DNA of 64,000 bases from JAVBMU01 sp031551755. GTDB taxonomy: Bacteria > Actinomycetota > Actinomycetes > Actinomycetales > Cellulomonadaceae. The DNA lies in NCBI GenBank assembly GCA_031551755.1, contig JAVBNE010000013.1, forward strand, positions 62,001-126,000, in the 5' to 3' direction. The translations under genes were made by a program, and so were the position numbers. This document shows positions 17,291 through 25,621 of the stretch, in pieces. Each line of letters begins with the position of its first letter. Position 1 is the first letter of the stretch. The notes below the pieces were generated by a model. That model was given only the letters and a program-made list of their open reading frames with translations. It did no database searches and was not told the origin of the DNA.

Positions 17291-18436
17291 TTACGGCACG
17301 GGACGCGGTGCCGGGCCGATGTACTTCGCCAGCGGCCGGATCAACGAGTTCGCGCTGCGCTGCTCGATCACATGAGCCGACCAACCCACGACGCGCGCCG
17401 CGACGAACAGCGGGGTGAACGTCGAGGTGTCGAAGCCCATCAGGTGATAGGCGAGACCGGTCGGGTAGTCGAGGTTCGGCTGGATGTTCTTGCGGCTGGC
17501 CATCGCCGACTCCAGTGCGTCGTACATGGCGGCCTGATCCTGGGCGCCGTAGTACTCGACCAGCTTGTCGAGGCTGGCCTTCATGGTCGGAACCCGCGAG
17601 TCACCGTTCTTGTACACCCGGTGGCCGAAGCCCATGATCTTGTACTTATTGGCCAGCGCCTCTTCCAGCCAGGACTCGACCTTGTCGGCCGACCCGATCT
17701 CGGCGAAGGTGTGCATGACGGCCTCGTTCGCCCCGCCGTGGAGCGCGCCCTTGAGCGCCCCGACAGCCCCGGTGACGGCGGAGTGCAGATCCGCGAGCGT
17801 GGAGGTGATCACGCGAGCCGCGAAGGTCGAGGCGTTGAAGGAGTGCTCCACGTACAGGATCAGTGAGACCTCGAAGGCCTTCACGACGACCGGGTCCGGG
17901 ATCTCGCCGAAGGTCATCCACAGGAAGTTCTCCGCATAGCCCAGGTCGTCCCGGGCGGCGATCGGCTCCTGGCCTCGCCGCCGACGCTGGTCGAGCGCGA
18001 TGACAGCAGGCATCGCCGCCCACAACCTCAGCGCCTTCGCTCGCTCCGCCTCGGGCGAGGAGTCCTCAGCCTGCGGGTCGTGCGCGCCCAGGACGGAGAC
18101 GGCGGTCCGGCAGACATCCATGGGGTGGCAGGTGGTCGGCAACTCGTCGATGGCCTGCCGCAGGTAATCGGGCAATGTCCGGTGCGCCACTTCCACTGCG
18201 GCCTGCTCGGCCAGCTGCGCGGGCGTCGGCAACTCGCCGTTCCACATCAAGTAGGCGACCTGCTCAATGGAGGTGCGCGCCGCTAGATCCTGAGCCGGGT
18301 AACCCCGATATAGCAAGGAGTTCGTCTCCGGATTCACCGCCGAAATGGCGGTGGTATCCACTACGACGCCGGCAAGACCTTTGTGGATCTCAGGCTCGGT
18401 GGGATCGAGAACGGTGGCGTTCGTCGTGTTGGTCAT
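17291..18436 (-). CDS. prpC: 2-Methylcitrate synthase / citrate synthase
   Basis: 381 residues, the short type II-like citrate synthase of methylcitrate operons. Catalytic His regions are visible in LHGGANEAVMH and MGFGHRVYK, and the Asp region in LYVEHSFNASTFAAR. It condenses propionyl-CoA (or acetyl-CoA) with oxaloacetate. The start has GAAGGAG upstream. It is the last gene of gntR-prpD-prpB-prpC and is separated from prpB by 99 bp. Confidence 0.92.
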   Translation of the reverse strand: MTNTTNATVLDPTEPEIHKGLAGVVVDTTAISAVNPETNSLLYRGYPAQDLAARTSIEQVAYLMWNGELPTPAQLAEQAAVEVAHRTLPDYLRQAIDELPTTCHPMDVCRTAVSVLGAHDPQAEDSSPEAERAKALRLWAAMPAVIALDQRRRRGQEPIAARDDLGYAENFLWMTFGEIPDPVVVKAFEVSLILYVEHSFNASTFAARVITSTLADLHSAVTGAVGALKGALHGGANEAVMHTFAEIGSADKVESWLEEALANKYKIMGFGHRVYKNGDSRVPTMKASLDKLVEYYGAQDQAAMYDALESAMASRKNIQPNLDYPTGLAYHLMGFDTSTFTPLFVAARVVGWSAHVIEQRSANSLIRPLAKYIGPAPRPVP

Positions 18437-18535
18437 GGACGCACTCCTTCGTGGTTTCTCGCGGTGGTCGCGAGTCTGTCAGTTTCTTCTTCGAGGGGGA
18501 TCCACCCCTGGGTGGAAGTGACCCGCGGTGGCGTA

Positions 18536-19453
18536 TCACTGCTGATAGGTGAACACCTCCGAGTCGAAGGCGTTGTAGCCGGCGTAGTCGACTAGCTCGT
18601 ACAGGCGGGCACGGGTCTGCATCTGCGGCACCAGCGCATGCTGGGTGCCGTTGGCCGCGATGTCGTCGAGGGCGCGTTCGGCCGCACCCATCGCGATCCG
18701 CAACAGGGTGACGGGGTAGATCACCATCCGCACCCCGGCATCGGCGAGTTGCCTGGTCGTGAACAGTTCGGACTTTCCGAACTCCGTCATGTTGGCCAGC
18801 ACCGGAACGTCGACCGCCGCCGCCACGGCCTCGAATTCCGCGAGCGTCCGCATGGCCTCCGGGAAGATCATGTCGGCCCCGGCATCGACGAAGGCGCGCG
18901 CCCGCTCGATCGCTAGCTCCAGCCCACGCTCACCTGGGTCTGTCGCCCGGACGTCGGTGCGCGCCATAAGCAGGAAACCGGGATCACGCCGGGCCTGGGC
19001 GGCAGCACGCATGCGCTGCGTGGCCTCCGCGAGCCCGACCACGGTCTTGCCGTCAAGGTGCCCACACCGCTTGGGGTTGACCTGGTCCTCGATGTGGCAG
19101 CCCGCCAACCCGGCATCCTCCAGCACCTGAACCGTCCGGGCGACGTTCATGGGCTCGCCGAACCCGGTGTCCGCATCCACGATCGCCGGCAGGTCCGTCA
19201 TCCGGGCCATCTGCCCGGCTCGGCCGGCCACCTCGGTCAAGGTGGTCAGTCCGACATCGGGCAGACCCAGATCCGCGGACAGGACGGCGCCGGAGATGTA
19301 GACGCCGTCGAAGCCACGGTCTTCGATCAACCTGGCCGACAACGGATTGAAAGCGCCGGGGAAACGCAGGACCTCGCCCCGAGTGGCCGCTTCGGCCAGC
19401 GATTCCCGCAGCACCCGGCGCTTGTCCGCCGCCGACCGCCTGCTGTGCAGCAT
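18536..19453 (-). CDS. prpB: 2-Methylisocitrate lyase
   Basis: 305 residues of the isocitrate-lyase/PEP-mutase superfamily. The metal site is in VDADTGFGEP and the active-site loop KRCGH is present, distinguishing lyases from PEP mutases. It cleaves 2-methylisocitrate to pyruvate and succinate. Its ATG shares one base with the prpD stop, so the two are translationally coupled. Confidence 0.93.
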   Translation of the reverse strand: MLHSRRSAADKRRVLRESLAEAATRGEVLRFPGAFNPLSARLIEDRGFDGVYISGAVLSADLGLPDVGLTTLTEVAGRAGQMARMTDLPAIVDADTGFGEPMNVARTVQVLEDAGLAGCHIEDQVNPKRCGHLDGKTVVGLAEATQRMRAAAQARRDPGFLLMARTDVRATDPGERGLELAIERARAFVDAGADMIFPEAMRTLAEFEAVAAAVDVPVLANMTEFGKSELFTTRQLADAGVRMVIYPVTLLRIAMGAAERALDDIAANGTQHALVPQMQTRARLYELVDYAGYNAFDSEVFTYQQ

Positions 19454-20988
19454 CAGCCCTCCCGGCCCAGCTCGAAGAGACCGGTGGGCAGCGGCACCGA
19501 CTCCAGCACCCCGGGGCCGGCGACGATCGACAGGTCCCGCACCTCGGCCGCCGTCAGCTCCGGCAACCGCTCAGCGAGGTCGAGGAACCGGGTGATCTCC
19601 GCCTCGGGAAGCACCCCGTCGGCCAGTGTGCGGAACTTCTTCACGTACTGCTCGCGGGCGAACGGCCGGGCACCGAGGGGGTGCGCATCCGCCACCGCGA
19701 TCTCCCGGATCAGCCGGCCGCCGTCGGCCAGCTCGATCTCGACGCGGCCACCGAAGGCCTTCTCGGCCGGATCGGTGGAGTGATAACGCTGGGTCCACTG
19801 CGGGTCCTCGGCCGTCGTGATCTTGCCCCACAGCTCCACCGTGTCCGGGCGCGCGGCCCGCTCGGGGGTGTAGGAGTCGACGTGATGCCAGCCGCCGTCC
19901 TGCAGGGCCACCGCGAAGATGTACGGGATCGAGTGGTCGAGGGTCTCACGGGAGGCGGTCGGGTCGTATTTCTGTGGATCGTTCGCACCGGAGCCGATCA
20001 CGTAGTGGGTGTGATGGCTGGTGTGGATGACGATCCCGGCGACGTTGGCCGGGTCCGCGAGGAACGGGTACTCAGCATGCAGGGCACGCGCCAGGTCGAT
20101 GAGCGCCTGCGACTGGTACTCGGCGGAATGCTCCTTGGTGTACGTGTCGAGGATCGCGCGTTTAGGTTCGCCCGGGCCGGGGAGCACCAGGTCGTAGGCG
20201 GCGTCGGGGCCGTCGAGGAGCCAGGCGACGACGCCGTCCTCCCCTTCGTAGATCGGCTCGGGCGACGTCTGGCCGCGCATCGCACGGTCGACGGCCTCGA
20301 TGGCGACCTTGCCCGCGAAGGCCGGCGCGTAGGCCTTCCAGGTGGAGATCTGCCCCTTGCGTGACTGCCGGGTCGCGGTGGTGGTGTGCAGCGCTTGACC
20401 GATCGACTGGAAGATCGTCTCGGCGTCGAGCCCGAGCATGGTGCCGATACCGGCGGCCGCCGAGGGGCCGAGGTGCGCGACGTGGTCGATCTTGTGGGCG
20501 TGCAGGCTGATCGAACGAACCAGGTCGACCTGGATTTCGTAGCCGGTGGCGATTCCCCTCAGCAGTGCCGCGCCCCCACAGCCCGCGTGTTGAGCCACCG
20601 CGAGGATCGGTGGGATGTTGTCCCCGGGGTGGGAGTACTCGGCGGCGAGGAAGGTGTCGTGGTAGTCGAGTTCGCGGACGGCGACGCCGTTCGCCCAAGC
20701 GGCCCATTCGGGGCCGGTCCGCGTGGTCAACGGGGTGCCGAAGACCGTCGCCCCCGGCGTGTACGGATGCGCGAGCGCCTGGCTGCGGGCCGCGACGGCA
20801 GGTGCCCGCAACAGGCTGGCCGCCGCCACTGAGGCATTGTCGATGACCCGGTTGATGATCATGTCGGCGACGTCGTCATCGACCGGCACCGGGTCCGTCG
20901 CAAGCGCAGCCAGCTTCCAGGCCAGCTGGTCGGTGCGGGCCAGCGGCTCGGCCGAGGGGTACACCCGCAGGTGATGCTTCGAGGGCAT
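19453..20988 (-). CDS. prpD: 2-Methylcitrate dehydratase (MmgE/PrpD family)
   Basis: About 511 residues of the MmgE/PrpD family, recognised by the overall pattern (ANGVAVRELDYHDTF, HDTFLAAEYSHPGDNIPPI, AEYQSQALIDLAR). It dehydrates 2-methylcitrate. I prefer the ATG at 20988 because AGGAG lies 5 bases upstream; a GTG at 20994 overlaps both that SD and the gntR stop (GTGA). It is in the gntR-prpDBC operon. Confidence 0.92.
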   Translation of the reverse strand: MPSKHHLRVYPSAEPLARTDQLAWKLAALATDPVPVDDDVADMIINRVIDNASVAAASLLRAPAVAARSQALAHPYTPGATVFGTPLTTRTGPEWAAWANGVAVRELDYHDTFLAAEYSHPGDNIPPILAVAQHAGCGGAALLRGIATGYEIQVDLVRSISLHAHKIDHVAHLGPSAAAGIGTMLGLDAETIFQSIGQALHTTTATRQSRKGQISTWKAYAPAFAGKVAIEAVDRAMRGQTSPEPIYEGEDGVVAWLLDGPDAAYDLVLPGPGEPKRAILDTYTKEHSAEYQSQALIDLARALHAEYPFLADPANVAGIVIHTSHHTHYVIGSGANDPQKYDPTASRETLDHSIPYIFAVALQDGGWHHVDSYTPERAARPDTVELWGKITTAEDPQWTQRYHSTDPAEKAFGGRVEIELADGGRLIREIAVADAHPLGARPFAREQYVKKFRTLADGVLPEAEITRFLDLAERLPELTAAEVRDLSIVAGPGVLESVPLPTGLFELGREG

Positions 20989-20990
20989 GG

Positions 20991-21806
20991 TCACTCCTGT
21001 TCGTCGGAACTCGCGGGCGCGGCGATGGGCTCGGCGGGCGTGGTGGACTCCGCGGTCACCGTGGTCGCGGGGGCTGGGACCCGGGGCATGGCGGCGGACC
21101 CAGCGGGTGCGGTGGACGGACCCGAGGCCGCCACGCTGGCGAGCCGCAGGGCTTGTTCGGCCAGCGCGGCGCTGGAGTGGATGTGATCGCGCATCGCGAC
21201 CTCGGCGGCATCGGGGTCCCCGCTCGCGATCGCCTGCGCGACCAGCCGATGCTCGTCCACGTGCTCGTTGGTGCCGATGCGCTCGTGCGCCGCGAGCGCC
21301 CGATAACGATCAACTTGGCCGCGGAGCTGGTGCATGAGCGCGGCACACCAACGGTTGTCCGCCAAGGTCTCGACCAACGCGTGGAAGTCGGCGCCCACGC
21401 GCAGCACCTCGTCGTCGTGATCGCGGACGGCGGCCATGAGATCGACCAGCCGGTTCAGGGCCACAACCTCTTCCGCGCGGATACGCTCGGCCGCATCGCG
21501 GGCGAGTAGCCCCTCCAACCGCGCCCGCACGTCGTAAACACGACGGGCGTCGTCGACGTCGAGGGGCGCCACCCGCACCCCGCCAGTGGGCAGTTCCACC
21601 ACGAGGGACTCCGCCTGGAGCAACCGCAACGCCTCCCGTACCGGCGTGCGCGACACCCCCAGTTGCGTGGACAGGACGGGCTCAGTCAACCGCTCACCCG
21701 GGGCGAGCGTGCCGTCGATGATCTGTGCGCGCAACAGCTCATAGGTTGCCCGGGCACCCGACTGCCGACGGAGGTCTCCGCTTGACAGGATCGCAGCGCT
21801 GGTCAC
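20991..21806 (-). CDS. GntR-family (FadR/FCD) regulator of the prp operon
   Basis: 271 residues. The N-terminal winged HTH (YELLRAQIIDGTLAPGERL, LSTQLGVSRTPVREALR) is followed by an FCD ligand-binding domain with metal/ligand positions in RVGADFH and DEHRLV. A Pro/Ala-rich tail of ~45 residues is unusual. The GTG at 21806 is used; the frame is open far upstream, but that part overlaps the divergent SDR. It is first in the operon and probably senses a propionate-derived metabolite. Confidence 0.88.
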   Translation of the reverse strand: MTSAAILSSGDLRRQSGARATYELLRAQIIDGTLAPGERLTEPVLSTQLGVSRTPVREALRLLQAESLVVELPTGGVRVAPLDVDDARRVYDVRARLEGLLARDAAERIRAEEVVALNRLVDLMAAVRDHDDEVLRVGADFHALVETLADNRWCAALMHQLRGQVDRYRALAAHERIGTNEHVDEHRLVAQAIASGDPDAAEVAMRDHIHSSAALAEQALRLASVAASGPSTAPAGSAAMPRVPAPATTVTAESTTPAEPIAAPASSDEQE

Positions 21807-21835
21807 GCGGCCAGCATCGCACAGCTGTTGCGCAC

Positions 21836-21845
21836 TTGTATACAG
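21836..21845. promoter_or_regulatory. Candidate GntR/FadR-type operator
   Basis: TTGTATACAG contains the perfect 8-bp palindrome TGTATACA (21837-21844), close to the TTGTATACAA form seen for several FCD-type regulators. It lies 30 bp upstream of the gntR start, in the 150-bp gap shared with the divergent SDR. A TAGATT -10-like box for the SDR is at 21863-21868. Confidence 0.5.
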
Positions 21846-21956
21846 CCCTCGGATTCGTGGGGTAGATTGGCCAGACGCCCTGGTCCCCAAAGGCCCCAGG
21901 TGCGCTCGATCAGATGCCCGCGGCAACCATGCGGGTCCGACTCTCAAGGGAGAGAA

Positions 21957-22712
21957 ATGTCCAGGTTCACCAATAAGGTCGCGCTGGTTACCGGCGCAGG
22001 TTCGGGCATCGGCGAGGCCGTCGCGCTGGAACTGGCCGCAGGAGGCGCCAGCGTCGTCGCCACCGACATCAACCTCGAAACGGCCGAGAAGACGGTTGCC
22101 GCCATCGAGGCCGCCGGAGGCACCGCTGTCGCCCTCAAGCAGAACACGGCCTCGGCAGAGGACTGTGAGCGGGCCGCTCAGTTCGCTGTCGACACCTACG
22201 GACACCTTGACCTCGCGGTCAACAACGCCGGAATCGGTGGTGAAGGTGGATCGACGGCTGAGGTGTCCATCGAGGGGTGGAACAAGGTCATCGAGATCAA
22301 CCTCAACGGTGTCTTCTACGGTATGCGCTACCAGATCCCTGCCATGCTCAAGGCCGGTGCCGGATCGATCGTGAACATCGCGTCGATCCACGGCATGGTC
22401 GCCACCCCCTTGGGCGGCAACTCGGCGTATGTCGCGAGCAAGCACGCCGTCGTCGGGCTCACCCGGAACGCCGCCTCCGAGTACGGCGCACAGGGCATTC
22501 GCATCAACGCGGTCGGCCCGGGCTACATCGAGACCCCCCTGCTCTCGGGGCTGCCCAGTGAGGCCAATGCGTTGCTCCGCGGCAAGCACCCGATCGGTCG
22601 GCTCGGCCAAGCGGAAGATGTCTCTCACCTCGTGACCTTCCTGCTCAGCGACGAGGCCGCGTTCATCACAGGTGCGTACAACCTGGTCGACGGCGGCTAC
22701 ACGGCCCTCTGA
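21957..22712 (+). CDS. Short-chain dehydrogenase/reductase (SDR)
   Basis: 251 residues with VTGAGSGIG near residues 11-19, NNAGIGG, and catalytic AYVASK. The C-terminus SDEAAFITGAYNLVDGGYTAL is typical of glucose-1-dehydrogenase-like SDRs. The ATG at 21957 has AAGGGAGAG upstream; the opening to 21828 was rejected because it crosses the regulatory region. It is divergent from gntR-prpDBC and may be under the same regulator. Substrate unknown. Confidence 0.87.
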   Translation: MSRFTNKVALVTGAGSGIGEAVALELAAGGASVVATDINLETAEKTVAAIEAAGGTAVALKQNTASAEDCERAAQFAVDTYGHLDLAVNNAGIGGEGGSTAEVSIEGWNKVIEINLNGVFYGMRYQIPAMLKAGAGSIVNIASIHGMVATPLGGNSAYVASKHAVVGLTRNAASEYGAQGIRINAVGPGYIETPLLSGLPSEANALLRGKHPIGRLGQAEDVSHLVTFLLSDEAAFITGAYNLVDGGYTAL

Positions 22713-22718
22713 TCAGCC

Positions 22719-22830
22719 GAGCCGCTCGCCCGGGACACGTCCGAGCGGCTCACCGCATGCGATCGTCATGTTGCCCGTGACTCGGGCAACCACAGTGGCC
22801 TCAACCGCCGAAGGTTGAGGCCACTGTGGT
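22719..22830. terminator. Three hairpins in series between convergent genes
   Basis: Hairpin 1: GAGCCGCTCG (22719-22728) with CGAGCGGCTC (22742-22751). Hairpin 2: TTGCCCG / CGGGCAA at 22771-22789. Hairpin 3: 18-bp perfect arms, ACCACAGTGGCCTCAACC at 22789-22806 with its complement at 22813-22830. It separates the SDR and aroG transcripts. Confidence 0.75.
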
Positions 22831-22905
22831 GCGGCGGATGGAACCCGAACTCCAGAAAACTCGCGAAGGACGGTCACCAGCCGTTCGCGATGTACCGTCG
22901 CAGCA

Positions 22906-23994
22906 CTACCGCCGCCGCTGAACCGCCCCCGCGAGCGTCCGCAGCAAGTCCGCCGTCGTCTCCCAGTCCATACACGCATCCGTCACGGACTGCCCGTACA
23001 CCAAGCCGCTGCTGGCCGGCGCCTGCGCGCCCGCGACCAGGAAACTCTCCAGCATCAGCCCGGAGATCCCACGCTCACCCGCGGCAAGTCGTTCGGCCAG
23101 CTCCCGGACCACCCCGGCCTGCCGCACGTGATCCTTGCCGGAATTCGCGTGCGAGGCGTCGACCACCACGCCCCCCGTCGCTGCCGACCCCGCATCGGCA
23201 TCGTGAGCGGCCGCGAGCGCCCCCGCGACATCGGCCGGGGAGTAGTTCGGGCCGAGCCGCCCGCCCCGCAAGATGATGTGGCATTCGGGGTTGCCCGCGG
23301 TCTCGACCGCAGCGGACCGCCCGGCCGAATCCATCCCGAAGAAGGTGTGTTCGCTGGCCGCGGTGACGCACCCGTCCACGGCGATCTGCACGTCACCGTC
23401 GGTCGCGTTCTTGAATCCGACCGGCATGGACAACCCGGAGGCGAGCTGGCGGTGCACTTGACTCTCGGAGTTCCGGGCACCGATGGCCCCCCAGGTCACG
23501 GCATCAGCGATGTACTGCGGGCTCGTCGGCTCCAAGAACTCACAAGCCGCGGGGACACCTGCGTCGAGGACACCCATGAGGACCTGCCGCGCCAACCTCA
23601 GCCCGTGGTGCACGTCATGGGTCCCATCGAGCCACGGGTCATTGATCAGACCCTTCCACCCGACAGTGGTACGCGGCTTCTCGAAGTACACCCGCATGAC
23701 CACCGCGAGGTCGTCACTCAGCTCAGCAGCCAGGGTGCCGAGCCGCCCGGCGTAGTCGAGGGCCGCATGTGGGTCGTGCACCGAACACGGTCCGACGACG
23801 ACGAGCAGCCGCTCATCGGCTCCCGTCAAGATGTCGCGGACCTCCGCGCGCGAGCGCGTCACCAGGTCGGAACGCGACGCTCCGAGCGGGAGATCGGCGA
23901 GCATGTCGCGCGGCGCCGGCAGAGGGTCGAGGGCCCGGACGCGCAGGTCACTCGTCCCCTGGGTTCGAGCAACGGCGGAGGGGAGGCTGGTCAT
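22906..23994 (-). CDS. aroG: 3-Deoxy-7-phosphoheptulonate synthase (DAHP synthase, AroG-type)
   Basis: 362 residues of the type I AroF/G/H class: VVVGPCSVHDP, YFEKPRTTVGWKGLINDP, ARNSESQVHRQLASGLSMPVGFKN, and DASHANSGKDH. It catalyses the first shikimate-pathway step, PEP + erythrose-4-phosphate to DAHP. Transcribed alone. The start at 23994 is preceded by AGGAG about 12 bases upstream, and by a ~260-bp leader with competing hairpins. Confidence 0.93.
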   Translation of the reverse strand: MTSLPSAVARTQGTSDLRVRALDPLPAPRDMLADLPLGASRSDLVTRSRAEVRDILTGADERLLVVVGPCSVHDPHAALDYAGRLGTLAAELSDDLAVVMRVYFEKPRTTVGWKGLINDPWLDGTHDVHHGLRLARQVLMGVLDAGVPAACEFLEPTSPQYIADAVTWGAIGARNSESQVHRQLASGLSMPVGFKNATDGDVQIAVDGCVTAASEHTFFGMDSAGRSAAVETAGNPECHIILRGGRLGPNYSPADVAGALAAAHDADAGSAATGGVVVDASHANSGKDHVRQAGVVRELAERLAAGERGISGLMLESFLVAGAQAPASSGLVYGQSVTDACMDWETTADLLRTLAGAVQRRR

Positions 23995-24066
23995 CTTGTT
24001 CTACTCCTGGATGCGGTCAAGGCCGGACGCCCACGCACCACCGAAGCTGGCCGTCCGAACGACGAA

Positions 24067-24158
24067 GGGCTCGGACGCGGGAGCGTCCAAGCCCTGTGCT
24101 GGCTCCGGGTGGAAGGTACCGTCAGGCGCGCGCCTGGGTGGCTCCACCGGGAGCCAGC
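24067..24158 (-). promoter_or_regulatory. Structured leader of aroG, possible attenuator
   Basis: Read on the minus strand, GGCTCCC-type arms at 24139-24156 form one hairpin, but the same upstream segment (24150-24158) can instead pair with GCTGGCTCC at 24098-24106. A separate stem of 11 bp with one G-U pair lies at 24067-24077/24084-24094. Alternative pairing suggests, but does not show, attenuation. No leader peptide was found. Confidence 0.3.
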
Positions 24159-24256
24159 CTAAAGCGCCAATACCAACGGCCGTTTTCCACAGGTCGACCG
24201 TAGCACCACTACCCCGACCACGAGCAAGTGGCCAGCATCCGGTCACACTGTCAGGT

Positions 24257-25621
24257 ATGGCATTCGGGCCGGTCCTGCGTGTTGCTGTCGTCCCTGTGAT
24301 CGCAGTGCTGATCGCGCCCTGGCCCGGCGCCCCTGCAACCGCTTCAGCCGCCACGACGGCCGTGGCCACCGAAACCGCGACGACAACCTGTCCGGCCCCG
24401 GTCTTCCTGGCCAATGGATCGTTCGAGCAACCGGTCACCGGCGCTGGGAGCGCTTCCGGTCGCCCACCCGGCACGGTCCCGGGCTGGCGGACTACCGAGT
24501 CGGACGGCCGGATCGAGATCTGGCATCCACCGGTCGCGTCCTTCAACCACGGACTGGAGATCGTGCCGGCCGACGGCAGCCAGTTCGCCGAGATCGCCGC
24601 CAATGAGGCTTCCACCCTCTACCAGGACATCGCCACCGTCCCCGGCCAACGCATGGCGTGGCGGGTCTTTCACCGGGCCCGGAACACCGCTGAGGGCCCC
24701 GGCCCCGACACCATGCGCGTGCTCATCGGACCCCCCGAAGACCCCGTGCCACAGACTCCCCGCGGTGCCACCGACGCGGACATCACCGACGGCGTCGACA
24801 GCTGGGCTCCCCATGGGGGCGTCTACGTAGTGCCACCCGGGCAGACGGTCACCCGATTCGCCTTCGAATCGGTCGAGACCGGCTCGGGCGATCCGTCCCG
24901 TGGGAACTTCCTGGACCGGGTCGAGTTCGCCAATGCCCCGTGCATCGTCGCGACGATGACCGTCACCGGCGCCACCGGCCCCGGGGGCGCGGCACGAGTG
25001 GGCGATGTCCTGACCTACACGATCACCACCACCAACGACAGCACCAGCCCGACCCACACCACCCGACTACGCGATGTGTTGCCGCCCGCGCTGGCCTACG
25101 TGCCCGGCACTCTCACCGTCGACGGCGCAACGGCCACGGATCAGGCCGGGGACGACGTCGGCGAGGTCGACGGACGACTGATCTCGGCACGGCTCGGTGC
25201 CGGGGCCGACGCGACCAGCGGAGGCGTCCTACCCGTGGGCGGTTCGGCCGTCGTGCGGCTGCAAGCCCGGGTGATGTCCACAGATCTTGACGCCATCGTG
25301 AACACCGCGGAGATCGCCGGCGACTGGGAAGCGGCCGGAATCCCGCTCAGCGCGGTGCTGGTGAGCACCTCGGTTCTCGTCGCTGCCGTCGAACCACCCC
25401 CCTTGCCCGCTCCTGCCGAACCCGTCGACGGTTCCACCGCGAGGCCGGGAGCGGACGGCGATGAACTGGCGCTCTCCGGCGATTCCTCCGGAGCCCTCGC
25501 GGTCGCCGCCGGGACGTGGTTAACGCTCGGCATCGGTTTCGCTGCTTGTGCCCATCACCTGCGCCGTCGCTGCCGCGCATCCCTGCGCTTTGCGCCAAAC
25601 CGCGCTAGCGTCGGGGAATGA
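24257..25621 (+). CDS. Secreted surface protein with DUF11-type domain and sorting-like C-terminus
   Basis: 454 residues. A signal peptide (MAFGPVLRVAVVPVIAVLIA...) is followed by a beta-rich domain (residues ~45-230: FLANGSFEQPV, VPGWRTTESDGRIEIW) and a DUF11-like repeat (VGDVLTYTITTTND, RLRDVLPPALAYVPGTLTVDG). The end has LALSG, a hydrophobic stretch (ALAVAAGTWLTLGIGFAAC) and RRRCR, the layout of a sortase signal but with a non-standard LALSG motif. Its stop overlaps the next ATG (ATGA at 25618), although the next gene is metabolic. Confidence 0.75.
   Translation: MAFGPVLRVAVVPVIAVLIAPWPGAPATASAATTAVATETATTTCPAPVFLANGSFEQPVTGAGSASGRPPGTVPGWRTTESDGRIEIWHPPVASFNHGLEIVPADGSQFAEIAANEASTLYQDIATVPGQRMAWRVFHRARNTAEGPGPDTMRVLIGPPEDPVPQTPRGATDADITDGVDSWAPHGGVYVVPPGQTVTRFAFESVETGSGDPSRGNFLDRVEFANAPCIVATMTVTGATGPGGAARVGDVLTYTITTTNDSTSPTHTTRLRDVLPPALAYVPGTLTVDGATATDQAGDDVGEVDGRLISARLGAGADATSGGVLPVGGSAVVRLQARVMSTDLDAIVNTAEIAGDWEAAGIPLSAVLVSTSVLVAAVEPPPLPAPAEPVDGSTARPGADGDELALSGDSSGALAVAAGTWLTLGIGFAACAHHLRRRCRASLRFAPNRASVGE

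Noticed and set aside
20991..22628. A 545-residue open frame
   Set aside because: Its N-terminal half runs antisense to the SDR at 21957. The GntR regulator starts at GTG 21806.
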